Shown piece by piece: positions 9,442 to 18,522 of a DNA stretch of 64,000 bases. A program made the translations under genes and the position numbers. Position 1 is the first letter of the stretch, and each line of letters begins with the position of its first letter. Source of the stretch: DAISJI01 sp964559835 (GTDB taxonomy: Bacteria; Acidobacteriota; Terriglobia; Terriglobales; Acidobacteriaceae); assembly GCA_964559835.1 (NCBI GenBank), contig CAZLJE010000003.1, positions 62,001 to 126,000 of the forward strand, written 5' to 3'. The notes beneath the pieces are model-generated. The model was not told the DNA's origin and did no database searches. It saw nothing but the letters and a program-made list of their open reading frames with translations.

Positions 9442-10512
9442 ATGGCAACTCAAGTACTTGAGGAAAAGATGTCTGAATTTGGATTTCCGCTGCCGAGCGG
9501 CGACCCGAGCGTGCTGCCGGCGGGCGCCAAGCTTGAACGCGTGTTCGACGGAGCCTGCTTTCTCACCGAGGGCATCTCAGTGAGCCCCGACGACGGCATG
9601 GTCTATTTCTGCGACATTACGTTTACCCCATTGTGCAAGGATCCTTCGGGCAAGTACCCGGGGGCCGGCAACATCTGGAAATTGGACCCAAAGACCAAAC
9701 AGGCGTCCGTTTTTCGCTCGCCAAGCGGCCAGGCAGCCGGAACAAAATTCGATGCCGAAGGCAATCTCATCATCGCCGAAGGCAACGATTTCGGTGGTCG
9801 TCGTATCAGCAAGATCGATATGAAAACGGGCAAGAGCTACATCCTGGCCGGGCTCTATAACGGCCGCCCCTACAACGGGCCCAACGATCTCACGATCGAC
9901 GAGAAGGGGCACATCTACTTCACTGACCCGCGCTACTTCGGTTACGAGGCGGTGGAACAACCCATCCTGGGGGTGTACCGAATCGACCCGGACGGCAAGG
10001 TGACGCGCCTCATCACCGACGCGGGCAAGCCGAACGGGATCTGTGTGTCCCCCGATCAAAAGACGCTTTACGTGATTGCGAACGACAACGGCTCGCTTGA
10101 CCAGTACCGGATGGAGAAAGGCGAAACCTCGCAGAGGGGCCTGACTGCGTTGCTTGCCTACGCGCTCGCGCCCGACGGCACGGTCAGCAATCGCCGCGTG
10201 CTGGTCGACTGGTTCCCCAACGACGGCGGCGACGGCATGACGGTCGATGTAGATGGCAACCTCTACGTCGCGGTGCATGAACCGAATCCCGCGCTCTTCG
10301 TCTACTCCCCGGAAGGCAAGGTGCTCGCCACTATCCCGACCGGTAAGGTGCATTCGTCGAACGCGTACTGGCCGACCAACGCCGCATTCGGGTACGGCGC
10401 CGATGGAAACCTGCTCTATCTCACCGCCGGCAAGTTCATCTACACCATCCGGATGGCGAAGCAGGGCTATCAGCTAAAGCGTAGCGGCCGCAGGGAGGGA
10501 AAGACTGCTTAG
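9442..10512 (+). CDS. SMP-30/gluconolactonase-like beta-propeller hydrolase
   Basis: A 356-residue protein of the SMP-30/LRE/gluconolactonase family, six-bladed propellers that open sugar or aromatic lactones using one divalent metal. Visible family features are LTEGISVSPDDGMVYFCD near the start, the metal-site segments NGPNDLTID and GKPNGICVSPD, and GDGMTVDVDGNLYVAVH. It lacks a signal peptide and is probably cytoplasmic. ATG 9442 is chosen over earlier in-frame starts because GGAGA lies about 7 bases upstream. The next gene on the strand (10699) has different base composition, so an operon is not certain. The exact substrate cannot be inferred. Confidence 0.85.
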   Translation: MATQVLEEKMSEFGFPLPSGDPSVLPAGAKLERVFDGACFLTEGISVSPDDGMVYFCDITFTPLCKDPSGKYPGAGNIWKLDPKTKQASVFRSPSGQAAGTKFDAEGNLIIAEGNDFGGRRISKIDMKTGKSYILAGLYNGRPYNGPNDLTIDEKGHIYFTDPRYFGYEAVEQPILGVYRIDPDGKVTRLITDAGKPNGICVSPDQKTLYVIANDNGSLDQYRMEKGETSQRGLTALLAYALAPDGTVSNRRVLVDWFPNDGGDGMTVDVDGNLYVAVHEPNPALFVYSPEGKVLATIPTGKVHSSNAYWPTNAAFGYGADGNLLYLTAGKFIYTIRMAKQGYQLKRSGRREGKTA

Positions 10513-10568
10513 TTGCGTGGCGAACGCCTCCGGGGGGGTAGGACGCCACCAGAGGTACTGGATCAATA

Positions 10569-10669
10569 GAGTCTGTGTCAGAACGAAGGGATCTTTGTGG
10601 GGCACGGCTTTAGCCAACATTGCAATGAGGTCGGCTAGCCGTTCCCAACTGGCGCTCTCACACAGACTC
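10569..10669. repeat. 10-bp inverted repeat around an 81-base spacer
   Basis: GAGTCTGTGT (10569-10578) and its exact complement ACACAGACTC (10660-10669) flank 81 bases that contain the palindrome GGCTAGCC. The pair lies directly before the atypical MmgE/PrpD gene. It could be a structured leader, a protein-binding site or the edges of a lost small element. Confidence 0.4.
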
Positions 10670-10698
10670 CACTACCAAATAGAGATAGGAGGACACAA

Positions 10699-12069
10699 AT
10701 GAGCACTACTACTGGGCAATTAGTTGACGTGAAGGTGGGGACTACTGAGCAATTGGTTCACTTCTTAGTTGACACGGACTATTCTCATTTGTCCGAAGCA
10801 GCTGGAGAAAGAGCAAAAGAGTTGGTGTTGGATTTCGCAAGGGCGGCTCTGGGGGGAGGCACAAGTCCCCTTGGCAAGATCGTGCTGGACCGTATCAAGG
10901 GTGTTGGTGCCAGGGCTGAAGCCTCTGTCATCGGAGGCAAGTTCAGAACGACCACTGCTTATGCAGCATACGCCAATGCCGTCCTCGACCATGCTCCAGA
11001 GTTAGAGGCCGTAGGGACAGCAGGACCTAACATCTCTCAAGACATAGCCGCGGCTCTGGCATTGGGCGAGAAGTTAAAGGCTCCGGGTTGGAAAGTCATT
11101 GAAAGCATCGTTCTCGGCTTTGAAATTCAAGCAAGAGTCTGGAATGGAGCTATTGCGGCTGCATCCTCCAGAGGATGGGTCCTGCCATTCAATCACGTTG
11201 GAGCCGTGTCCGCGGCTTGTAAGATCCTGGGCCTGGACGCTGACACTGCAAGGGCAGCTCTGGGCATTGCACTGGGGAATGCTGGTGGGGTGAACCCCCA
11301 GGAGAACTTTTCTCATTATCTGCAATTGGGGGTTCCTGCTTTTTCGGCAGTTCAAGCTGCGGAATACGCTGCCAACGGGGTGACCGCAAATTCGTCAATG
11401 CTTGAGGCGCCTCAGGGGTTCTGTGACCAGTTCGCCGGCCCAGGTGGTGCAGACTTTAGCCGCATGACTCGTGATCTAACGGAAGCCTCTGCCATAGTTC
11501 CTCCTGGAACCCATATAAAGAAGTATCCGTGCTGTTACCTCGGGCATGGTGCGATAGAGGCCACGTTGGAATTGATGAAAGACAATGGCATTTCATATGA
11601 AGAAATAGAAACCGTCGAGGTAGAGGTAAATAAAGCGACTCAGTCTATGATGCAGTACTCTGAACCCACTAATGGCCACGAGGCGAGGTTCAGTTTCGAG
11701 GGTGTGCTAGGTGTTGCGATACTCGACAGAGACGTGTGGTTGCCGGCTCTTACAGATTCGAGCGTATCAAGCCAACGCTATCGTGACGCTCGCGCTAAAG
11801 TGAAGGTGATTTTCCATCCTGAATGGTCGCCTGGTTTAGATGCCGCATTTCACATTCCTGTGACCATCCGCCTCCAGAACGGGAAAGTGTACTCCAAAGA
11901 AGTAAAGAAACCATCGGAACCCTCAAAGGATGACGTAATAAGAACCTACAAGGAATTGGCTGAGCCAATTCTAGAAAAGGATGAGATAGAGCGATCTTTA
12001 GACATGATACTCAACATGGAAAAAGTGGAAGAAATTACTCAACTGATGAATATCCTGCGAGCTGGATAA
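10699..12069 (+). CDS. MmgE/PrpD family protein
   Basis: A 456-residue member of the MmgE/PrpD fold, which includes 2-methylcitrate dehydratase and cis-aconitate decarboxylase and works without an iron-sulfur cluster. Supporting blocks are LVLDFARAALGG near residue 45, the repeated small-residue helices around ALGIALGNAGG, HIKKYPCCYLGHGAIEA near 272, and GHEARFSFEGVLGVA near 330. The start has a strong AGGAGG 7 bases upstream. No prpB, prpC or acn gene is nearby, so a methylcitrate-cycle role is not supported. The codons are visibly richer in A/T than in neighbouring genes, which suggests recent transfer. It may act with the lactonase upstream, but this is speculative. Confidence 0.85.
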   Translation: MSTTTGQLVDVKVGTTEQLVHFLVDTDYSHLSEAAGERAKELVLDFARAALGGGTSPLGKIVLDRIKGVGARAEASVIGGKFRTTTAYAAYANAVLDHAPELEAVGTAGPNISQDIAAALALGEKLKAPGWKVIESIVLGFEIQARVWNGAIAAASSRGWVLPFNHVGAVSAACKILGLDADTARAALGIALGNAGGVNPQENFSHYLQLGVPAFSAVQAAEYAANGVTANSSMLEAPQGFCDQFAGPGGADFSRMTRDLTEASAIVPPGTHIKKYPCCYLGHGAIEATLELMKDNGISYEEIETVEVEVNKATQSMMQYSEPTNGHEARFSFEGVLGVAILDRDVWLPALTDSSVSSQRYRDARAKVKVIFHPEWSPGLDAAFHIPVTIRLQNGKVYSKEVKKPSEPSKDDVIRTYKELAEPILEKDEIERSLDMILNMEKVEEITQLMNILRAG

Positions 12070-12100
12070 GAGGCTCTCAGAATGCAGACCATGTTCTGCG

Positions 12101-13282
12101 TCAAGGCAGCGGAACAAATACCACGCAGACAGGAGCGTTTGTTTCTAGCACGCGTTGAATCGGGGTCAGTTGCCCCGTATTGGGATCGACCTGAAAAAGT
12201 ACGATGTTGTTTGAATTCTGGTTTGCAGCGAACAACCACTTTCCGGTTGGATCGATTGCAAAGTTACGCGGAGCCTTGCCGCCACTGGAAATGTCTTGCA
12301 CCTGCGACAATCTTCCCGTCTTAGGATCGACGGTAAAGACTGTCATGCTGTCGTGTCCACGACTCGAAGCGTAGACAAACTTGCCTTTGGCGTCGACGAC
12401 GATCTCTGCGTCTGTATTTTTGCCGGCGAAGTTTTTTGGGAGTGTCGACAGACTCTCCAATTCCTTTGTTTTTCCGCTCCGAGGGTCGAACGAAAAAGTG
12501 TCGACTGTGGATGTCAGCTCGTTGAGAACGTAAAGGATTCTACCGTTAGGTTGAAAGGCAGCATGTCGCGGTCCCGCACCGGGCTCCGTTTTGGCAAACT
12601 GGAGATTGTTGGGACTTAGAGTTCCGTGCTTCGCATCAAACTTGTAGACCAGAACCTCGTCCAGACCGAGGTCCGCAACCAGGACAAAGCGATTGTCGGA
12701 ACTAACGATAATCTGATGCGCATGTGGTCCCGCCTGACGCTCGGGATTCGCGCCTGAACCTGAGTGCTGCACAAAAGAGGTTGAAGTTCCAATCCGACCG
12801 TCGTCTCCAATTGGAAATACGGCCACATTTCCACCGCCATAGTTCGCAACGAGAAGATACTTGCCTGTCTGGTCGAGTGAGAGGTGCGCCGGCCCTTTTC
12901 CCAACGAGCCGACACGATTGAGCAGCCTCAAAGCGCCCGTCTTCCGGTCAATGGCGAACGCGCTGACCGACCCACTTGGTTTCCCTTCGTATTCATCTAC
13001 CTCGTTGACCGCGTAGAGAAAGCGGCCGCTTGGATGAACCGCCAAGAAGGTCGGGTTCTCGGTCTCGGCAACCAGGCCAATCGAAGTTGTCTGTCCTGTT
13101 TCAAGATCAAAGCGATAGGCGTAGATCCCCTGGCTGCCGTGGCCTGTATAGGTGCCAACAAAGACCAGGTCGGTCCGCCCCGACTGTGCGTGCGAAGTGA
13201 GCGAACAAAAAGAGGCGCAAAAGAGTACGAGGAGCGCGATCAGATGTTGCCTGGATCGTTTGAGCGAAGTCTCTATTGACAT
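12101..13282 (-). CDS. Exported lactonase, seven-bladed beta-propeller (Pgl/YbhE type)
   Basis: A 393-residue protein with an N-terminal signal peptide (HLIALLVLFCASFCSLTSHAQ region, cleavage near residue 33), followed by the lactonase family repeat pattern: VGTYTGHGSQGIYAYRFD, NPTFLAVHPSGRFLYAVNE, GPAHLSLDQTGKYLLVANYGGG, GPRHAAFQPNGRILYVLNE and APRNFAIDPTGKWLFAANQ. This family includes 6-phosphogluconolactonase, but the export signal points to a periplasmic or secreted lactonase. AGGAAAG lies about 8 bases before ATG 13282. It is the last gene of a minus-strand run with a D-aminoacylase and a GntP permease, consistent with uptake and use of acidic sugars or modified amino compounds. Confidence 0.88.
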   Translation of the reverse strand: MSIETSLKRSRQHLIALLVLFCASFCSLTSHAQSGRTDLVFVGTYTGHGSQGIYAYRFDLETGQTTSIGLVAETENPTFLAVHPSGRFLYAVNEVDEYEGKPSGSVSAFAIDRKTGALRLLNRVGSLGKGPAHLSLDQTGKYLLVANYGGGNVAVFPIGDDGRIGTSTSFVQHSGSGANPERQAGPHAHQIIVSSDNRFVLVADLGLDEVLVYKFDAKHGTLSPNNLQFAKTEPGAGPRHAAFQPNGRILYVLNELTSTVDTFSFDPRSGKTKELESLSTLPKNFAGKNTDAEIVVDAKGKFVYASSRGHDSMTVFTVDPKTGRLSQVQDISSGGKAPRNFAIDPTGKWLFAANQNSNNIVLFQVDPNTGQLTPIQRVLETNAPVCVVFVPLP

Positions 13283-13331
13283 GTGCCATCTTTCCTAGAT
13301 TTTGGCGTGTCGCGGGGTACGAACCTCACCG

Positions 13332-14678
13332 TCACACAATCAACGACAATCCCAACGTTAATAACAGCGCGACAACAGAAATAATAGTCTCGCAGATGGA
13401 CCAGGTCTTGATCGTCTGAACCACAGTCATATCAAAGTACTCCTTCACCAGCCAGAATCCGCCGTCGTTGACGTGGGAAAACAGCAGCGAACCCGCGCCC
13501 GTAGCGAGCACGAGTAGTTCCGGGCGGGTTCCACCACTCTGGAGCGCGATCGGGGCCACGATCCCTGCCGAAGTGGCCATTGCCACAGTGGACGATCCGG
13601 CAGCAAGACGTACGAGTGCGGCGACAAGCCATGCCAGAAGCAGTACGGAGACGTGCGCGCCCCGTGCCGCGTCGATGATCGCTTGTGATGTTCCACTGTC
13701 CTGCAGAATGCGGCCGAAGCCTCCGCCTGCTCCAACCAGGAGCGTGATCGTTGCCGTTGGCGCCAGTGACTCATTCGAGAACTTGAGGATTGTTTCTCTT
13801 GAAAACCCGCGCATGCGACCGAGAGTGAGGAAGCTTACCAATACTCCGACCAGCAATGCGATGTCAGCGTTTCCGAGCAAGCGCAACGTTGCATTGATCC
13901 GCGTCCCCGAATCGGAAATCACATCGGCCCAGCCTCCAACCATGATGAGGACGACCGGCAAGAGTATCGTCGCTACAGTCAGCGCAAAGCTGGGAAGATC
14001 GCGATTGGGGCGTTCCTCCACAAACTGTGCCGCCATCGGATTGTCAGGGCGGAGTTGGATCCGCGGGGCGATCCATCTTGCGTACAAGGGACCCGCGATG
14101 ATCGCGGTCGGAATTCCCACACATAATGCGTAAAACATCGTGCGCCCGATATCGGCATGGAAGGCCGTAACCGCCAGCATTGCGGCCGGATGGGGAGGGA
14201 CCAGTCCATGGACGACAGAGATTCCCGCGACCATGGGTAGCCCGACCAGGACCAGCGACTTGCCAGTGCGCCTGGCGACGTTGAACACGATCGGGATCAG
14301 CAGCACGAACGCGACTTCGAAAAACACAGGCAGCCCGACCAGCAAGCCGATCGCGACCATCGCCCACGGAGCGCGTTTTTCGCCGAACAGCTTAATCAGC
14401 GTATGCGCGATCTGGTCGGAGCCTCCGGACTCAGCCATCATTTTTCCGATCATCGTTCCTAACGCGACGATGATTGCAATGTGTCCGAGCGTGCCGCCCA
14501 GCCCCGCCTCGAATGATCTGACGATCGTCTGCAGCGGCATGCGCGTGATAATGGCCACAGCAAGCGACACCGTAAGCAGGACCACGAACGGATTCAGCTT
14601 GAAACGAGCGATGAGGACGATGAGCGCGATTACAGCGCCAAGCGCGGACGTCAGGAGAAAGATGCTGTGGTGGTCGAT
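13332..14678 (-). CDS. GntP family permease with no canonical start codon
   Basis: A gluconate:proton symporter-type membrane protein with about 12 hydrophobic segments and family blocks LGHIAIIVALGTMIGKMMAE, GLPVFFEVAFVLLIPI and HVNDGGFWLVKEYF. The earliest ordinary start is GTG 14585, but the frame upstream still encodes family-like sequence (FLLTSALGAVIALIVLIARF), which forms the normal first membrane helix. That frame runs back to the TGA of the upstream gene at 14697-14699 and contains no ATG, GTG or TTG before GTG 14585. An ATC at 14678-14676, just before DHHSIFLL, sits where ATG would be expected and gives 448 residues, the usual family length. So either a rare start or a point change is present. 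It follows the D-aminoacylase gene by about 18 bases. Confidence 0.8.
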   Translation of the reverse strand: MDHHSIFLLTSALGAVIALIVLIARFKLNPFVVLLTVSLAVAIITRMPLQTIVRSFEAGLGGTLGHIAIIVALGTMIGKMMAESGGSDQIAHTLIKLFGEKRAPWAMVAIGLLVGLPVFFEVAFVLLIPIVFNVARRTGKSLVLVGLPMVAGISVVHGLVPPHPAAMLAVTAFHADIGRTMFYALCVGIPTAIIAGPLYARWIAPRIQLRPDNPMAAQFVEERPNRDLPSFALTVATILLPVVLIMVGGWADVISDSGTRINATLRLLGNADIALLVGVLVSFLTLGRMRGFSRETILKFSNESLAPTATITLLVGAGGGFGRILQDSGTSQAIIDAARGAHVSVLLLAWLVAALVRLAAGSSTVAMATSAGIVAPIALQSGGTRPELLVLATGAGSLLFSHVNDGGFWLVKEYFDMTVVQTIKTWSICETIISVVALLLTLGLSLIV

Positions 14679-14696
14679 TGCTAGAGTTTCTGGAGA

Positions 14697-16175
14697 TCAG
14701 GTGTTCCGAGCCAGGAAGCGCCCGGCGCGCACTCCAGTTCCTTTCTGGTCTTTGTAAGACAGAACTCCGTTTACCCAAACCGCTTCGATGCCTACGGCCG
14801 CGCGCGCTGGGTCGTCGAAAGTCGCTTCATCACGAACACTTTCAGGATCGAAAAGAACAAGATCTGCGAAATATCCTTCTCGGATAAGTCCTCGATCGAC
14901 CAGTTTGAAACGCTGAGCCGTCAAGCCGGTCATCTTATGAACGGCTTCCTGGATCGGAAAGAGTCGCGCCTCCCGGCAATAATGGCCAAGAATCCGCGGA
15001 AATGTGCCCCAGAGTCGCGGGTGCGGACGAGGATCATTCGGCAGTCCGTCAGAACCGATCATCGTTGCAGGATGACGCAGAATCGCGCGCACGTCGTCTT
15101 CCGACATTCCATGGTAGATCGCGCCTGCAGGTTGGAGACGCTCTGCAGCCTTTAGGTGCGATACCGACCACTTCTCGGCAATCGCAGCCAGCGTTTGTCC
15201 AGCCATATCGGGATGAGGCTTCGACCAAGTGATCATGATCTTAACCCGTTCGTCTACTTGCCGGAGATCAAGGGTGCTCGACGAGGCTGCATACGGATAA
15301 CAATCCCAGCCAATCGAATTTCCACTCGAGCACTGATCGAGTGCAGACAGAACTTCACGGCTACGCCCCCAATTGTCGACGCCGGCACACTTGAGGTGAG
15401 AAATGACGAGCGGGGCTTTGGCATGCTCAGCGATCCGAAGAGCCTCGTTAATAGCAGACAGCAGTGCAGCCGATTCGCTGCGGAGGTGCGTTACGTAAAT
15501 TCCGTCGGTGCTCGACAGAATGTCCGCCAATGCCATGACCTCGTCAGTCGAAGCCGAATAGGCCGAGAGATAGGCTAGCCCCGTGCTCAAGCCAAGGGCT
15601 CCGTGATCGAGCGCCTCCGCAAGCTGAGACTTCATGGCTCTAATCTCGTTCGGACTCGCAGCGCGATCGAGTCGATCCATGTGGTTATTGCGAAGAGCTG
15701 TGTGGCCCACGAGCGCAGCGACGTTGACGGATGGAATAGTCGCGTTTACCGCCTCCACATAGGTCTGGAAGGTGGGATAGCAAAATTGGCCGGTTCCCCC
15801 GAGGAGGTTCATCGGATCAGGTGGATCACCAGGCAAATGCACGGGAGCCGCGCTAACGCCGCAATTGCCCACGATCACGCTGGTAACACCTTGCGACAGT
15901 TTTGCCAATATGTCAGACCGCTCGATTACGCTGGTGTCATCGTGCGTATGAGCATCGATGAATCCCGGCGCAAGCACATTGCCGCCGGCGTCGATAACCT
16001 CTCGCGCGGAGTAACCATTCACTTCACCCACAGCACGGATTCGTTCGCCATCAATCGCGACACTGCCACTACGCGGCTCGGCGCCGCTTCCATCGACGAT
16101 CTTGACGTCCCGAATTATGGTGTCGCAGCTACGCACTGGCCGTAGAATTGTCGGTCTGAATCTGCTGAAACGCAT
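14697..16175 (-). CDS. D-aminoacylase/N-acyl-D-amino-acid deacylase-type amidohydrolase
   Basis: An amidohydrolase-superfamily enzyme of about 492 residues. Features include the N-terminal small beta domain (IIRDVKIVDGSG), the metal-binding GFIDAHTHDD motif, GNCGVSAAP, a later histidine in VISHLKCAG, and the Asp of MIGSDGLPNDPRPHPRLWGTFPR, a block typical of the D-aminoacylase group. The enzyme would hydrolyse N-acyl-D-amino acids or related N-acyl compounds. ATG 16175 is preferred; the open frame extends to 16283 without family similarity. No strong ribosome-binding site is seen. With the downstream permease and lactonase it seems to form a small catabolic operon. Confidence 0.87.
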   Translation of the reverse strand: MRFSRFRPTILRPVRSCDTIIRDVKIVDGSGAEPRSGSVAIDGERIRAVGEVNGYSAREVIDAGGNVLAPGFIDAHTHDDTSVIERSDILAKLSQGVTSVIVGNCGVSAAPVHLPGDPPDPMNLLGGTGQFCYPTFQTYVEAVNATIPSVNVAALVGHTALRNNHMDRLDRAASPNEIRAMKSQLAEALDHGALGLSTGLAYLSAYSASTDEVMALADILSSTDGIYVTHLRSESAALLSAINEALRIAEHAKAPLVISHLKCAGVDNWGRSREVLSALDQCSSGNSIGWDCYPYAASSSTLDLRQVDERVKIMITWSKPHPDMAGQTLAAIAEKWSVSHLKAAERLQPAGAIYHGMSEDDVRAILRHPATMIGSDGLPNDPRPHPRLWGTFPRILGHYCREARLFPIQEAVHKMTGLTAQRFKLVDRGLIREGYFADLVLFDPESVRDEATFDDPARAAVGIEAVWVNGVLSYKDQKGTGVRAGRFLARNT

Positions 16176-16316
16176 GTTCTTTTTACCACAGACGAGGGCA
16201 TTCAAAAATCCCATACCCAGCTTGCAAACAGGGTTATGCCAATTCGTGGAATAAACTTGTATCTCCAAGCTTCGTTCGGGCACCGCTCAATGAGTGGTAA
16301 CAGGTCACATCGCAAC

Positions 16317-16700
16317 TTACGCCTGGGCGGCCCCGCCACGGCCCCGGCACTTACGATATGCGGATTTCACACTCGTCACTGCTGTCCGCGTTCGCCACGG
16401 ATGTACTCGCGTTGTGGGCAGTGGCGATCGCATCGAGCGACGAACGGAGCGGCAGAAAGGCAGTGCTTCTCGCATCCCGATTATCCCGATCGAGCCTTCC
16501 AAAACATAAGCGAACGCGTGTGCATTGTGGCGGTGGATGGGGTCTGCACTGCCCGGCGGATATACCATGTTTCGCTTGGTCGCTGGAAATCCTGCCGGAC
16601 TACTGCCACAGACCGATCCACATTTTGTTCGTCCAGATTGATTACAAGAAGGTGCGCCACGGCAGAGTTCGGCAACAGACTGGCGAGCTTCACGGCATCA
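16317..16700 (-). pseudogene. Decayed cupin-domain protein
   Basis: A minus-strand frame starting near 16568 encodes MVYPPGSADPIHRHNAHAF followed by AYVLEGSI, the metal-binding first motif of small cupins. The sequence after it loses the expected second cupin motif, and the upstream N-terminal part (AVAHLLVINLDEQ) is in another frame (16481-16795). At least one frameshift, probably more, has broken the gene. The boundaries are approximate. A cupin fragment by chance is unlikely given the exact HRHNAH and YVLEGS blocks. Confidence 0.5.
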
Positions 16701-16920
16701 GTGGTTGTGGCGTTTTCAAATTTAATCCGTTGAATCCAGAAATTAAGCCGGATTTTGCTGGCATGGTGACTGGCCACAGGAGAAGAAATCGCCACCTCGT
16801 TTGTACGAAGGCTGATGTCATCACCAGACTCGTGCGACAGATGCAGACCTCAAACAGACGGGTGCAATGGCAGTCTAACGGCATCGAGTGGCAGCACCGA
16901 AAACGAGGTGGATGCCGGTA

Positions 16921-17385
16921 TTAGAGCCATCGGTGGACGTGACTTTTGTATCGTAACCAGTCGCCTCCGAAGGACGCTTCCAGTTGTCTTTCCTCTCGAC
17001 TGATAAACAGATCGACCAGCGGGAGATGAAGAGCGGTCAGGACAAGGGCACTGGGTGAACCAAGCAACGATGCTGCGCCGAAGAATATGAACACGTTCCC
17101 GCCAAGATAGAGCGGATTCCTCGTGAAGCGATACGGGCCGGACGTGATGAGCACTGCTTGCGGGGAGAGCGAGATCACTTTCATGCTGTGCTGATAGAAG
17201 GCGTACCCTGCCCATGCGCGCAAGGAGAACCCGAGGGACAAGAGCACGCACCCGACGATGGTCGCAACAAGAGAGCGAAAGCTACCAATACCAAGAAGTG
17301 CGTCCAGTCGAGTGCCGAGATAGCCGATCGCCAATCCAACGAGCACGACGCCGATGTTATGGATGACGCTCTTGAGAAGGTTCAT
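16921..17385 (-). CDS. Isoprenylcysteine/phospholipid methyltransferase-like membrane protein
   Basis: About 154 residues with four hydrophobic stretches and the C-terminal motif GPYRFTRNPLYLGG, then REERQLEASFGGDWLRYK. These are hallmarks of the ICMT/PEMT integral-membrane methyltransferase fold, where the His/Glu and Tyr region binds S-adenosylmethionine. In this copy the usual RHPxY reads RNPLY. The frame is open back to 17481, and starts at 17385 and 17409 are both possible; 17385 fits the first membrane helix best. The substrate is unknown and it has no obvious operon partner. Confidence 0.78.
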   Translation of the reverse strand: MNLLKSVIHNIGVVLVGLAIGYLGTRLDALLGIGSFRSLVATIVGCVLLSLGFSLRAWAGYAFYQHSMKVISLSPQAVLITSGPYRFTRNPLYLGGNVFIFFGAASLLGSPSALVLTALHLPLVDLFISREERQLEASFGGDWLRYKSHVHRWL

Positions 17386-17553
17386 AGATGTAGTCGCACA
17401 TTTGACCATTGCGTCGAAGTTCTGCCGAAATTCCGGACAACAGAAGCGGGCTCTGTCAATGCGGGAGCTTATTCCTTTCACAAACCAAAGTAACCTCAGG
17501 AAGTGATTTCGCGGGAATGTCGCTGGAAGTAACCGTGGGATAATGCGCCCCGA

Positions 17554-17775
17554 ATGACTCGATGGACTCCCAAGAAGCGCACGTCGAACGAGCGCCGCAA
17601 GGTGCGGAAAATGCGGCCCTCTGCCCGACTCGACCCCGCTGGCCCACGCTTGCTTCCTCTCGATGATGAGCCAGAACCTGCGGTATCGCCCCTTACAGGT
17701 TTCGGTTGGGTCTCATTGGCTGACACAGCACTCAAAGTTTGGGATGAGTCCGACAAGCGGAAGAAGAACAAGTAA
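17554..17775 (+). CDS. Small basic hypothetical protein
   Basis: A possible 73-residue gene. It has a Lys/Arg-rich N terminus (TPKKRTSNERRKVRKM) and a short acidic and hydrophobic middle (PLDDEPEPAV, LTGFGWVSLADTALKVWDES), and ends in a Lys run. No family is recognised. No good ribosome-binding site is seen, but GATAAT lies 9 bases before the ATG, which could be the -10 box of a nearly leaderless transcript. It may not be real. Confidence 0.4.
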   Translation: MTRWTPKKRTSNERRKVRKMRPSARLDPAGPRLLPLDDEPEPAVSPLTGFGWVSLADTALKVWDESDKRKKNK

Positions 17776-18035
17776 TTCACAAACCAGTGCAAATCTCTGA
17801 TGCAAAGAGCGCTCTTGTCGGTGCAGTCACCTAGTGTTCGTCAGTCGGGCATCAATGAATGCGACACCCGTTCACTGGACCGGCGCGGAATTCCAATGCC
17901 CGGGAAAAATGGGAAAGCGTGCTCGCCACTCCGACTCCCGGCTCGCTGTCCAATCGGCTTTGCAAGCGCCTACTTACCCCGTTTGACTCATTCCCTGATT
18001 ACCCGCAGGCGTGAACTTCTGGCGTGAAGCGGCGA

Positions 18036-18476
18036 ATGGCAACGCCACCCGCAAAAGATACCTCGATTCTTGTGCCGAAAATCCGGGCATTTTCCACAAT
18101 TTGCTCAATTCGGCAACTCCAGAGTTCGACACTACATCAAAGTGCCGTGCTCGATTGGTTCGCCGCCCTTCGCGATTCGTTGACCCGACCCGCGCGCTCG
18201 AACCGCCGCCGTCAACAGCGCCACGCTTTGAAAGTTCCCATCGAGGTTCGCACGGCCTCAGGTGTCACTTATCCCGGAGTGTCCCGGGACCTGAGCACGG
18301 TGGGTATGGGTGCACTCGTTTCTGCGTATCTCGAAATCGGCGATAAGATATGGGTCAAGTACGACCACCCGGCTCGCGGTGAGCAGTCCGCCCGCGCCAC
18401 AGTTCGCGCCGCTACTGTGAAACAACGCCACGGCTACCGTTACGGTTTCGAGTTCCATCTGCCCATCGAAATTTGA
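18036..18476 (+). CDS. PilZ domain protein
   Basis: The C-terminal 95 or so residues form a PilZ domain, a cyclic-di-GMP-binding fold. The paired motifs are visible: RRRQQRHALKVPIEV (RxxxR) and RDLSTVGMGAL (the D/N-x-S-x-x-G motif). The final strands read HGYRYGFEFHL. The N-terminal 35 residues have no recognisable fold, and GTG 18147 (109 residues) is a plausible alternative start that keeps the whole domain. The other PilZ gene is at 35193. A role in c-di-GMP responses is inferred from the domain alone. Confidence 0.75.
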   Translation: MATPPAKDTSILVPKIRAFSTICSIRQLQSSTLHQSAVLDWFAALRDSLTRPARSNRRRQQRHALKVPIEVRTASGVTYPGVSRDLSTVGMGALVSAYLEIGDKIWVKYDHPARGEQSARATVRAATVKQRHGYRYGFEFHLPIEI

Positions 18477-18522
18477 GCTGCCCTCACTTCGCCGCTACTC
18501 TGGATCCGCATCTAACACCAGT

